Shown: piece by piece, positions 34,866-43,316 of the stretch | How positions within the stretch are numbered: position 1 is the stretch's first letter | How the letters are laid out: each line of letters starts with the position of its first letter | Source: Streptococcus sp. HMSC072G04 | GTDB lineage: Bacteria; Bacillota; Bacilli; Lactobacillales; Streptococcaceae | Assembly: GCF_001813295.1 (NCBI RefSeq) | Contig: NZ_KV812002.1 | Coordinates: forward strand, 49,285 to 113,284 | DNA length: 64,000 bases | Direction of reading: 5' to 3' | Position numbers and translations under genes: made by a program | Notes under the pieces: generated by a model | Seen by the model: the letters and a program-made list of their open reading frames with translations, nothing else | Databases searched by the model: none | What the model was told of the DNA's origin: nothing

Positions 34866-35215
34866 ATGACGATGACTGGTTGATGCGCCAATTTAAAGGT
34901 GTTTCTAATATGATTGGAACTATCTTGAATTTAAAAGTTAGTCAACTTGATTTAGGTATTGTAGAGGATGAGGAGGGAAATTTAATTAAAGGAGAAATAT
35001 ATCTAGAAAATCTTTTAAAATCTGAAAGATTTTTAGAAGTCAATTCTTTCATAAAATCTAAAATGAAGGTACTAAATTTCCACGAGTATACAATGCTGAT
35101 TGATTACTATATTGGATATTTATCAAGTTTAGATAGTGAGATTTTAAAAAAAAACCAACTAGATCCAAAGAAGATAAAAGAAATAGAAGCTAATCTAAAG
35201 CAATTTGAGTGGTAA
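34862..35215 (+). CDS. DUF6483-like small protein of the lanthipeptide cluster
   Basis: The 117-residue acidic helical protein has WLMRQFKGVSNMIG at the start and YIGYLSSLD near the end, a pattern I associate with DUF6483. Its start overlaps the flavoprotein stop (ATGA-type coupling). Function unknown; it may be a cytoplasmic immunity or chaperone factor. Confidence 0.6.
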   Translation: MNDDDWLMRQFKGVSNMIGTILNLKVSQLDLGIVEDEEGNLIKGEIYLENLLKSERFLEVNSFIKSKMKVLNFHEYTMLIDYYIGYLSSLDSEILKKNQLDPKKIKEIEANLKQFEW

Positions 35216-35216
35216 T

Positions 35217-36812
35217 ATGAAGACAGTCTTATTTAAAACAAAAAAAATGCTTTTAATTTTATTATCTATATTGATAATTCTAGAGTCGCTTTTAGCAATT
35301 CCCTTACCATATATATCTAAATTTCTAATTGATGATGTAATTGGTAAAGGAAACTATGAAAAAACTGAGCTAGTTTTTATTGTTTTTTTGATATTTTTAT
35401 TCCTTCAATTTATATCAAGCAACTTTTTGACTAGAGTAACTGCTAAAATAGAAGTAGACTTAATAAAATTTATTAGACAAAAAATTATAATATCCATTCT
35501 AAGCAAAAGATTCGTATCTGATGATGATAAAAGTAGAGCGCAAGAGATAATTTTGAATGATATAGAAACATATGTTTCAAATATACTCACCATATTTTAT
35601 GCCCTTCTATCAAATCTATTAAAAATCATAGGATGTGTAACTATTATTCTACAGATTAACTTCTGGTTAGGTATGGTGTGTCTTGTTTTTGTACCAGTGT
35701 ATGTTTTTTGGATAATTTTTATTAGTAATAAATTAAAAAACCTTACTTATATAGCAAAAAACAATCGAGATAATCTTATTCATACTACTGTGAATATATT
35801 ATACAACCATCTAACGATAAAAATATATAATTTATTTCAATTGGTATATACATCATTTAAACTAGTTGTAAATGAGAATGCAACTACTCTTGAACGTATT
35901 AAAATATACTCTAATATTGTGTCTATTATATCTAATTTGATAATTACATCAGCAACGTTTTTACCCATCTTTATTGGTATTAATTTAGTTAAAAATAATA
36001 TTTTGACAGTAGGTGATTTAATTGCTTTTAATGCTTATATAGGGATGTTATTTTCTCCTATAACAGCTATTATCTCGACAATAACTACTATAAAATTGAA
36101 TTCGGTTTATCATACACGAATTACTGAATTTTTATCTGGCGATGGATATATTAATACTAGTTTTTCAACAAAATCTACAATTAATACGTTGATTATGAAA
36201 AATGTGAATCTATTTGTTGATGATCAAAAAATAGTAGAATCAATTAATTTAGAATTAAAATCTGGAGATATCATACAGATTAAAGGAGATAACGGAAGTG
36301 GAAAATCGTTATTTCTAAAGTCTATGATTAATCTAAATGAATTTTCGGGTGATATTATTTTCAATGGTATTGATATAAAGGAAAAAACGATAGAACAACT
36401 AAGTAATGAAATTGTTTATGTCTCTAATGAACTTGGATTTGTTGGAGGCAAACTAATTGAAAATATACCTGAAACTGAAGAGATCAAGCATATCTTTGAA
36501 ATTGTTAATTTGTCATCAAGATTAAAGAAAATTGAAAATTTATTTGATTTTGCCATGGAGAATATTGTTAATGAATTTAGTTCAGGAGAATTACAAAAAT
36601 TAAAAATTGCCCGAGCTCTGAACAAAAAACCTAAAATTTTACTATTAGATGAAATGTTTTCTCATATTAGTAAAAACGATTCAAGCATGATACTTGAAAA
36701 TATTTCAAACTATTTACCTGATGCTATTATCATTTTAGTAGAACATCATTATGCTTCAGAAATTGTTACTCAAGTTTATAAAATAAATCAAAGAAAAATC
36801 GTGAAAGTGTAA
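35217..36812 (+). CDS. ABC exporter (LanT-like, no C39 peptidase domain)
   Basis: The 531-residue protein has an N-terminal six-helix permease and an ATPase with Walker A GDNGSGKS, signature FSSGE and Walker B ILLLDE. Class II lanthipeptide exporters normally carry an N-terminal C39 protease that removes the leader. It is absent here, so a separate protease must mature the peptide. ATG 35217 follows the previous stop closely, so the genes are coupled. Confidence 0.85.
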   Translation: MKTVLFKTKKMLLILLSILIILESLLAIPLPYISKFLIDDVIGKGNYEKTELVFIVFLIFLFLQFISSNFLTRVTAKIEVDLIKFIRQKIIISILSKRFVSDDDKSRAQEIILNDIETYVSNILTIFYALLSNLLKIIGCVTIILQINFWLGMVCLVFVPVYVFWIIFISNKLKNLTYIAKNNRDNLIHTTVNILYNHLTIKIYNLFQLVYTSFKLVVNENATTLERIKIYSNIVSIISNLIITSATFLPIFIGINLVKNNILTVGDLIAFNAYIGMLFSPITAIISTITTIKLNSVYHTRITEFLSGDGYINTSFSTKSTINTLIMKNVNLFVDDQKIVESINLELKSGDIIQIKGDNGSGKSLFLKSMINLNEFSGDIIFNGIDIKEKTIEQLSNEIVYVSNELGFVGGKLIENIPETEEIKHIFEIVNLSSRLKKIENLFDFAMENIVNEFSSGELQKLKIARALNKKPKILLLDEMFSHISKNDSSMILENISNYLPDAIIILVEHHYASEIVTQVYKINQRKIVKV

Positions 36813-36886
36813 AGGAAAATCGCATCAAGTTCATCATTATGTGACGAATAAAAGTGGCTTTTTTTTACAACAAAATAGACTCCATA

Positions 36887-36931
36887 ATTCCTACGGTAGT
36901 TTTACTCACTACAGAAATTATAGAGTCTTTT
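36887..36931 (+). terminator. Terminator-like hairpin after the lanthipeptide cluster
   Basis: AGACTCCATAATT pairs with AATTATAGAGTCT (12 of 13) around a long loop, followed by TTTTT. The T-tract is the first bases of the second 72-bp repeat. Confidence 0.6.
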
Positions 36932-36997
36932 TATATTACTTGTTAAATGGTTGTAATTTGGATTTTCTTAAGTTGAACTTGTAAAATAGAAGTGTAT
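36926..36997 (+). repeat. 72-bp direct repeat, copy 2
   Basis: Identical to 26007-26078. Its right edge runs directly into the truncated pgdA coding frame. Confidence 0.9.
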
Positions 36998-38333
36998 CTT
37001 TTTTTAATTGGAGCTGGTATTATTACATACCAAAAAATTCAAGAGAAAAATGCAATTAAGAATTATACTCAAGAATTCTCAAAAGTTACAAAAAAAAGAA
37101 CGAGCAAAAGCGAAGAATACTGCCATTCGAAAAGGTATGGTTGGGGAAAACTATTTAGAGGTTTACTATCCTAAAATAGCTGGAGAACCTATTGGCCTTG
37201 TGAGAGATAGAATTCTTGCGGATGTAGGTGAACTTCCTCAAGAAGTGATAGAAAATATACAGCCCAAGAAATTACTTTTTTATCATGCTGAACTTTTAAC
37301 AGAACCTTTTATAGGCGTTCATCCTTATCAGATTAACCGTATCCGTTATAAATGGAAAGATGCTAAGTTTATTAGTGAAAAATCAGAAAAATTGTCTTTA
37401 CTCTACTTGGATGATAGCGGAAATGCTTTTCAGTTTACTCAATTGTTTACTGATAGTGATGCAGTAAAGGAAATATTACTGATTGAATTACGATCACAAC
37501 TTGTTTTTCTTCAATTAAGTGAGGAACTTATTGAAGAAGTTTTGCAGGTTGTTTCAGAATCAGATATGGCAAACTGGGAGTTTACTTATGATAAAGGCAC
37601 TTTTTTCATTGACTTACCAGTAGAAATAGAAGGAATGGGAACTTTTGACGTTCCGTTGTCAAAATTTTATGATGTTATCGACATAAACCGACTCCAGCCT
37701 GAAGATTTAAAAGGCTATGAAGTTTACCAAGAGCAACGAAATAAAAAAATGGTTGCTTTGACATTTGATGATGGTCCGGATCCAAACACAACACCTCAAG
37801 CTCTAGAGATTTTAAAGAGATATGGTGTCAAAGGTACTTTTTTCATGTTAGGGAAGAATGTTTCTGCCTATCCAGAGGTTGTACAAAAGGTTCATAAAGA
37901 TGGTCATGCAATTGGAATACATACCTGGAATCACCCTGTTTTAACGAATATACCTTTAGATGAAGCTAAACATGAAATTATGGATACCAAGGATATTATT
38001 CAAAAAGTGACTGGGATTCAAACGAATATTACTCGCCCACCATATGGTTCTATTAATAAAGCTGTCCAATACGCAGTAGATCAGGTCTTTATAATGTGGG
38101 ATGTCGATACCTTGGATTGGAAGAGTCACAATACAGATGCAATCCTACAGGAAGTGAAAAAAGAAGTTAGACCAGGATCAATCATTCTCATGCATGATAT
38201 TCATCAGACTTCTATCGATCCTCTTCCAACGGTGATAGAGTATTTACAATCTCAAGGATATACTTTAGTGACAGTAGATGAATTATTGGATCACCAAATA
38301 GAAAATCATCGTATATATTACAACAGGAACTAA
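36992..38333 (+). pseudogene. pgdA: Truncated, frameshifted peptidoglycan GlcNAc deacetylase (PgdA-like)
   Basis: The C-terminal ~200 residues are a complete NodB deacetylase domain (TFDDGPDPNTT, GIHTWNHP, TRPPYGS, LMHDIH), preceded by the PgdA-type extracellular domain. PgdA removes acetyl groups from GlcNAc and gives lysozyme resistance. The membrane anchor (FLIGAGIITY) is in a different frame. The join would need seven instead of eight A at ~37089-37096. The cytoplasmic N-terminus is cut off at the 72-bp repeat. Internal starts could still yield a soluble catalytic part without anchor. Confidence 0.8.
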
Positions 38334-38498
38334 GAAAAGTCACGTACTAATAAAGAGAGCAGCTAGCTCTCTTTTTGATTTTAGTTGAATTAACAATTAA
38401 ACTAGGAGATAGTTGATTTCTTTACAGAATAGCTGTAAAGTCTTAACCGTTTAGGATTTATAAAACAGAATATACATGTTTTTTGATATTATTTGGTT

Positions 38499-38696
38499 AT
38501 GAATAATTTAAAAGAACAAAATATAAAAAATGCTATTTGGCATATTAAGAGACACTGTGAGGCTATCCAAAATTGTCCTATTGAGCAACTGGGAGACTCT
38601 AAACTTTTTATGTTGCAAGGAAGTGTAGATTGCTTGAAACGCATTATTCACGATGAAAAACCCTATCTAGGAATTGATAGGGAAGAGGTATTTTAA
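38499..38696 (+). CDS. Small helical protein, copy 2 of a paralogous pair
   Basis: The 65-residue protein has the same N- and C-terminal pattern as the one at 26775 (NLKEQNIKNAIWHIKRH, IDREEVF). The middle has diverged, with extra Cys residues. ATG 38499 matches the paralogue start. Function unknown. Duplication together with the 72-bp repeat suggests the segment was copied as a unit. Confidence 0.65.
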   Translation: MNNLKEQNIKNAIWHIKRHCEAIQNCPIEQLGDSKLFMLQGSVDCLKRIIHDEKPYLGIDREEVF

Positions 38697-38738
38697 CAGA
38701 ATATTTTTTAATTAAATGTAAGAGTTGATTGAGTCTGT

Positions 38739-39407
38739 TTATAGAGGTAAAAAATTTCCGACAATGATTCCTATGATACGAGGATCTTCATCATAGGGAA
38801 GAAAAATTTCTTTATATTTCGGATTGATAGAAACTAAACGTAAGCCTTTTTCTTCACGGAAAACACGTTTAATGTATGTTTTATTGTTACATACTACGGC
38901 ATATACTGCACCATCATAATCAAATCCAGTCTCACGAATCAGTGCGACAGATCCATTTTGATATTTAGGTTCCATCGAATCACCAGATACCCATGAGGCA
39001 AAATCATGTGTCAATTGCTCATCGAAATAAACCTTATCATAATTTTGATCGTTATAGATTGTTGATCCGATACCTGCAGCCATCTTTTCATATACATGAT
39101 ACTCATAGAGTTTTTTAATAGCTTGACTCTTTTCTTTATGAACTAATTTTTGAGCATACTTTAAAACTTGTTTTTGTCCTGGGTTAGAAAGGGCATTATA
39201 TAGTTGGATGATTTCGGTTTCTGTAAAATATCCGCTAGAGACCTTTAGAATTTCTTCTAATTTCTTCACTCTTTCTTTAGATGGTTTCTTTATTCCCCGT
39301 TCCCATGCTGAATAGGATTGGAAAGAAATCCCCAATTTATTTGCAATTTCTCTTTGTGTCAGCTTTAATTCTTTTCTACGAGCTTTTAGCTTGTCTGGTT
39401 GATACAT
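38739..39407 (-). CDS. LexA/CI-like repressor with S24 peptidase domain
   Basis: In the 222-residue protein, residues 1-60 form a helix-turn-helix (LKLTQREIANKLGISFQSYS). The C-terminus is an S24 autoprotease with catalytic Ser in SGDSMEPKY and Lys in NNKTYIKRVF. Such repressors are cleaved upon RecA activation and keep ICESt3-type elements silent (Arp2/CI role). It is the last gene of the divergent regulation module. Confidence 0.88.
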   Translation of the reverse strand: MYQPDKLKARRKELKLTQREIANKLGISFQSYSAWERGIKKPSKERVKKLEEILKVSSGYFTETEIIQLYNALSNPGQKQVLKYAQKLVHKEKSQAIKKLYEYHVYEKMAAGIGSTIYNDQNYDKVYFDEQLTHDFASWVSGDSMEPKYQNGSVALIRETGFDYDGAVYAVVCNNKTYIKRVFREEKGLRLVSINPKYKEIFLPYDEDPRIIGIIVGNFLPL

Positions 39408-39417
39408 ATAATTTACC

Positions 39418-40278
39418 TCACATTAATAGCAGTTGTAACTCTGCTTTTTTTCTTGCTTCGCTTTCAGATAACTTGTTTTTATCCCAAACATAAGCTATAG
39501 ATTTTCCTTTGTTATAAACTAACCATATCTTGAGATATGAAGTATTATTTTGTAGTTTACTCCATTGCTTCTGATCTAATAATTCTGGAATATCTTGGCT
39601 GGTAACAAAACCTAATGTTCCAATTTTATTCTTTATTTGATTTAGAAGGCATGGTTTATACTTGTTAAACTCTCCGATAATATCATCTTTAATATCGTGT
39701 AGTAATAGCAGAAGTGGTGCGTTTTGACCTTCCATATAATCTTTAATTGCTTGCTTTATGTAAGTATCTTTGTCTGTAAAAAAGACACGTAATAAGTCTA
39801 GGAGACGAAAGTAAAGAGCCTGTTTTGAAACTTCCAAACTATCTTGTACATTCTGAAAAGACTCACAATTATAGTAGAGCTTGGATAGTAAAACGATATC
39901 TGGCATCAGAGTTACAGCAGAAAAGATATTGGCTTCTCTCTCTACTAACTTTTCTTGATTATCAACTGATTTCATAAAATAACTTCCATCATGTTTTAAA
40001 ATGTAATGTCCCAATTCATGACAAAGTGTAAAGTTCTGTTTTGCTTTCGAGTTTTCTTTTTCATAGGAAAAAGTAGTACCTAACGAATCAACTATAGTTA
40101 ATCCTTCGATCTTTTTATTTGAGAAGTGATGACTTGCTACTTTTATATGATTCTCTTTAATACAATGAGTGAAGAAGGAACTGAAGTGATAATTTAGTAC
40201 TGATATATCTTCATCTTTCATAAACTGATATAACACTTGTTTTGTGGAGTTGCTAACTTCTTTGTATAACGAATGCAA
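39418..40278 (-). CDS. ImmA/IrrE-type metalloprotease
   Basis: The 286-residue protein has the zinc motif HELGHYILKHDG near residue 88 and a downstream Glu-rich helix (EREANIFSA), both features of ImmA/IrrE peptidases. In ICEBs1 and ICESt3-type elements ImmA cleaves the ImmR repressor after DNA damage and derepresses transfer. It lies 10 bp upstream of the CI-like gene. The C-terminal half is a helical region of unknown role. Confidence 0.88.
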   Translation of the reverse strand: MHSLYKEVSNSTKQVLYQFMKDEDISVLNYHFSSFFTHCIKENHIKVASHHFSNKKIEGLTIVDSLGTTFSYEKENSKAKQNFTLCHELGHYILKHDGSYFMKSVDNQEKLVEREANIFSAVTLMPDIVLLSKLYYNCESFQNVQDSLEVSKQALYFRLLDLLRVFFTDKDTYIKQAIKDYMEGQNAPLLLLLHDIKDDIIGEFNKYKPCLLNQIKNKIGTLGFVTSQDIPELLDQKQWSKLQNNTSYLKIWLVYNKGKSIAYVWDKNKLSESEARKKAELQLLLM

Positions 40279-40410
40279 ATTGTGACACCTCCCTTTATTA
40301 TTTATCGAAATTCAACCAATTTGGTTTAGTATATTATACAAAATTAAACCATAGGATGTCTATAGTGCTTTCCGTCAAATTTAAAACTTTTAATATAAGG
40401 CAAATAAACA

Positions 40411-40446
40411 AACCCAAGTTATACGACAAAAAATCTAACTTGGGTT
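40411..40446 (-). terminator. Terminator of the ImmR-like operon
   Basis: A perfect 11-bp stem (AACCCAAGTTA / TAACTTGGGTT) downstream of the 40453-41286 gene on the minus strand. Confidence 0.75.
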
Positions 40447-40452
40447 TGTTTG

Positions 40453-41286
40453 TTATTCTAGAGAATCTAAGGATTTTAATTCAGTATTTAGTTTATTCTC
40501 TAGGTTTTTTAATCTAATGGAAATATCTTCATCAATAGTGTTAAGTTGGCTCTGGATATTTGAAATGGTTTGTTTCTTTTCTATAATTTTTCTTTTGATT
40601 TGTTCTATGTTTGCAACGTCATTGTTTTTAATTTCTTTTTGTATAGCCTTCCATATTAAAGAACCAAATAAACATATTATCAAAAGATAGAAAATAGTAA
40701 AAAGGTACAATGTTGCCCATACTGCTTGCGGATTAAATTTTATAGAAAAAATTGAAATTCCATTTTTGCAAATTGATAATACTGTTTTAATAGTTATAAC
40801 TCCTAAAAGAGTGGCAATATACACACTATTAAAAAGAAATTTAACTGTTCCTCCATATCTGACTACTTGGTCTTTTTCTTCTGATTTATAATTAGTTTCA
40901 ATAATTTTAAATAAACCATCAAATGCAGAATTTACTCCTATAGTTACCGCAATCGAAAAAAATCCCTTAACTAAAACTGGAATATTATTATATTTAAAGA
41001 TGGAAAAAAATAAGGGAAATATGATAGATAAAGCAAGTAAGAAGGCCATCAAACCAGTGAATGGTGCTTTTGGAAGATGTTTGTATATGTTATTTAATAT
41101 TAGTAAGATTAACATCATGAAAACCATGATTAATATATCTAATATTACAGCTACCTCAAAAGGAATATGAAAAATATAATGAAAAATAAGAACTAATATT
41201 ATTGCTATGCTAGCTAACATTAGTTGAACTATGTGCTTCTTATTTAGTTTTCTTTTACTGGGTTCCAAATTCTGTTTATTTGACAT
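40453..41286 (-). CDS. Membrane protein with C-terminal coiled coil
   Basis: The 277-residue protein has about six membrane helices (residues 15-210) and a ~60-residue C-terminal coiled coil rich in Glu, Lys and Ile. It overlaps the ImmR-like gene by one base, so it is co-regulated with the repressor. It may act in exclusion or phage defence at the membrane. No family was recognised. Confidence 0.6.
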   Translation of the reverse strand: MSNKQNLEPSKRKLNKKHIVQLMLASIAIILVLIFHYIFHIPFEVAVILDILIMVFMMLILLILNNIYKHLPKAPFTGLMAFLLALSIIFPLFFSIFKYNNIPVLVKGFFSIAVTIGVNSAFDGLFKIIETNYKSEEKDQVVRYGGTVKFLFNSVYIATLLGVITIKTVLSICKNGISIFSIKFNPQAVWATLYLFTIFYLLIICLFGSLIWKAIQKEIKNNDVANIEQIKRKIIEKKQTISNIQSQLNTIDEDISIRLKNLENKLNTELKSLDSLE

Positions 41287-41633
41287 TATTTCTCCCCTTT
41301 AAATAATTTTTTTCGTTCTTCCATAAAATCAATCAATTCCTTTTTGAAGATCTCTTTTTCTTCCTCAGTTAAACCATTTGAATTCATACGAAATAGAAGT
41401 TCGATATTATTTAAGCTGTCATCTGACTTTTCTTTTTCTGATTTTCCAGTAAGGTAATCAGTACTAACTCCAAAAGTAGTTGCTATTTGAGTTAATTTAT
41501 CTAGTGATGGTGTTACTTTCCCATTTTCCCAACGTGCGTAACTTTGCTGACTAATGTTTAATTTTTTTGCTATCTCATTTTGAGTCAGACCATCTCTCAA
41601 ACGCAATGTTTTCAACCGTTCTCCAAATTCCAT
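41286..41633 (-). CDS. ImmR-like helix-turn-helix repressor
   Basis: The 115-residue protein has an XRE-type helix-turn-helix (residues 5-60: TQNEIAKKLNISQQSYARWENG) and an acidic helical tail. It corresponds to ImmR/Arp1-type regulators of ICEs. It is divergent from the conjugation operon, and two 18-bp palindromes overlapping that promoter lie 50-95 bp upstream of it, which are its likely operators. Confidence 0.87.
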   Translation of the reverse strand: MEFGERLKTLRLRDGLTQNEIAKKLNISQQSYARWENGKVTPSLDKLTQIATTFGVSTDYLTGKSEKEKSDDSLNNIELLFRMNSNGLTEEEKEIFKKELIDFMEERKKLFKGEK

Positions 41634-41676
41634 AATTATTTACCTTCAAAAAATTAAATATTTTTCAAAAAAACAG

Positions 41677-41728
41677 TTGACTTTACATCACATATGATGT
41701 AGAATATAAGTACATCAAACATGATGTA
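41677..41728 (+). promoter_or_regulatory. Conjugation promoter with paired operators
   Basis: TTGACT (41677-41682) and TAGAAT (41700-41705) have a 17-bp spacer. Two palindromes, TACATCACATATGATGTA (41684-41701) and TACATCAAACATGATGTA (41711-41728), are 27 bp apart centre to centre. The first fills the spacer and the second lies just after the -10. Confidence 0.82.
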
Positions 41729-41759
41729 TACGACTTCAAAAAAATATAGACTTTTAAGT

Positions 41760-42204
41760 CGAATACTGTTCATTGAAAATTAAATAAAAAGTGCGTCTGA
41801 CAACCAGAGGACTGATTATCAAATCACACAATTAACTTAGCAACTTTATTGTAATATATTTGATAGGTAAAGTCAAGTCCGTTTTATGGTTGAAGTGAAG
41901 ATAGAAAACAAGACTCAATTCTTGTGGGCTTCCACGCATTTCGGACTTTCGCACTTTTCCGAATAGTAAAGTGAACTGGCTTCGCCAAAGGGCGTAAGAG
42001 AATCCCTTGGGTATGATCAAGACTACCTAAAGAGATTGGCTGGGAAAGCGATGGTAATTGACGCAAAGCACCTTGCTAAACGTTGTCACCGTGAAGGAGG
42101 GATCCTTCAACCAAATAACTTTTCTTTACTGCTGTCTATCTAACAAGATAGACCTACTCTCAAGCTACTAAGTTCTTTCCTTTTTTCACTTAGTAGCTTT
42201 TTTT
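41760..42204 (+). other. Structured non-coding leader of the conjugation operon
   Basis: No gene was recognised in ~440 bp. It is rich in hairpins: TTCGGA/TCCGAA near 41938-41962, GGC TTC GCC near 41979, GAAGGA/TCCTTC near 42093, an 8-bp perfect stem at 42134-42153, and an 11-bp perfect stem with T6 at 42162-42204 (an intrinsic terminator or attenuator). It may be a regulatory RNA, an attenuator leader or a single-strand origin. Confidence 0.55.
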
Positions 42205-42229
42205 ACTTATTACAATAAAGGAGAATGAT

Positions 42230-42476
42230 ATGACAAACTTTTTTCGCACTACAATGTAAACGACTCTATGAAAACTATTTATTTACCTATGGGATGTTTG
42301 ATAGTTCAGAAAGTCTACTAGCTAAACTATATAGTCAAGCCCTAGTAGATATCGATCATTTAGTCTCTAAGGCAAAAGAAACAGGATTTGCTTATGGAGA
42401 TATTGATTTTTATAGTCGCATGTATAAACGCAAAATTTTTAATCACTATTACTCAAGAGTAAAGCAACTAGCTTAA
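42230..42476 (+). pseudogene. Small conjugation-module protein gene with frameshift
   Basis: ATG 42230 (AAAGGAGAATGAT site) reads MTNFF and then leaves the frame at a run of six T. Deleting one base would continue into ALQCKRLYENYLFTYGMFDS and the 60-residue frame from 42294. The intact protein would be ~81 residues. The function is unknown; similar small ORFs start Tn916-like transfer modules. Confidence 0.6.
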
Positions 42477-42514
42477 CTCTTTTTCTTTTACTCAAAATTT
42501 GAAAGGAGAATCCT

Positions 42515-42811
42515 ATGATTCCAGAAACACTAAAAATGAAACCAGAATTTATTGGTCAAGCTTATTATGAAAAATTGGGGAAAGCTCCTCAGTCTGTATT
42601 TGGTAAAAAAGGAAAATACCAACGTCACATTCTAAACAGTGCAGAGCACGGCGCCTTTCATGTCATCACACCAGCCTCTACAACGGTCTTTCCAGAAGAT
42701 GCTCTAGTAGAAGCGGTTAACCCAATCTTTTTCTCAGACACTATTTTAAATGGTAAGAATGTTGCACCTTACCGCAATGTTTTTGCGGAAAAATTGGTAC
42801 TTAAAAAATAA
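42515..42811 (+). CDS. DUF961 family protein (Tn916 Orf23-like)
   Basis: The 98-residue protein has the DUF961-type core [28 protein letters not shown]. It is the first of two related genes that open Tn916-type transfer modules. An AAAGGAGAATCC site precedes the ATG. The role is possibly DNA processing with the relaxase. Confidence 0.8.
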   Translation: MIPETLKMKPEFIGQAYYEKLGKAPQSVFGKKGKYQRHILNSAEHGAFHVITPASTTVFPEDALVEAVNPIFFSDTILNGKNVAPYRNVFAEKLVLKK

Positions 42812-42832
42812 GATATAAAAGGAGAAAATCAC

Positions 42833-43303
42833 ATGGCTAAAATTGGATTAAACTACGGAGAAAAACTACAAATTGCGGATAAAACCTATCGTGTCATTAC
42901 AGATGGACTAGATGTCCCAGCAATCCTTGGAAAACTGACTTTCCGAGGCATTGAAGGTCCTGAAGTCATCTTTGAAGTAGATCAATCACAACGAAATCCT
43001 GACGGATCATTTGTCCAAGTCAATACAGGCGAGATCCGTGGAATCGTTGTAGGGATTCATTCTTCTGTCCAGCACGAAACACTCTTTTTCACTATCGCAG
43101 ACATGTCAGAGTCTGAAATTGAAGACCTGGGCATTAAATACCGTGAAGAGGTTGAACTAGAAGATATTGTTTTCGCCCATATTCACGTGAATAATCGGGA
43201 TATCTTTAAACTCTTCGCCTCAAAAATCAAAAAGAAAGGGGGGGCTACTCCAGTCAAGGAAACTAAGGAAGTGAAACAAACAGAAAACAAGAAAGATAAT
43301 TAG
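42833..43303 (+). CDS. DUF961 family protein (Tn916 Orf22-like)
   Basis: The 156-residue protein has RGIEGPEVIFEVDQSQRNPDG and IRGIVVGIHSSVQHETLFF, a DUF961 pattern, and a Lys/Glu-rich tail. It lies 13 bp upstream of tcpA in the order seen in Tn916/ICESt3. In ICEBs1 the corresponding small proteins are relaxosome helpers; the same role is inferred here. Confidence 0.8.
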   Translation: MAKIGLNYGEKLQIADKTYRVITDGLDVPAILGKLTFRGIEGPEVIFEVDQSQRNPDGSFVQVNTGEIRGIVVGIHSSVQHETLFFTIADMSESEIEDLGIKYREEVELEDIVFAHIHVNNRDIFKLFASKIKKKGGATPVKETKEVKQTENKKDN

Positions 43304-43316
43304 GAGGTGATCACTC

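Noticed and set aside
41832-42066. Two ~60-residue minus-strand ORFs in the leader of the transfer operon
   Set aside because: They overlap each other in different frames, lack ribosome binding sites and cover hairpin-rich sequence.
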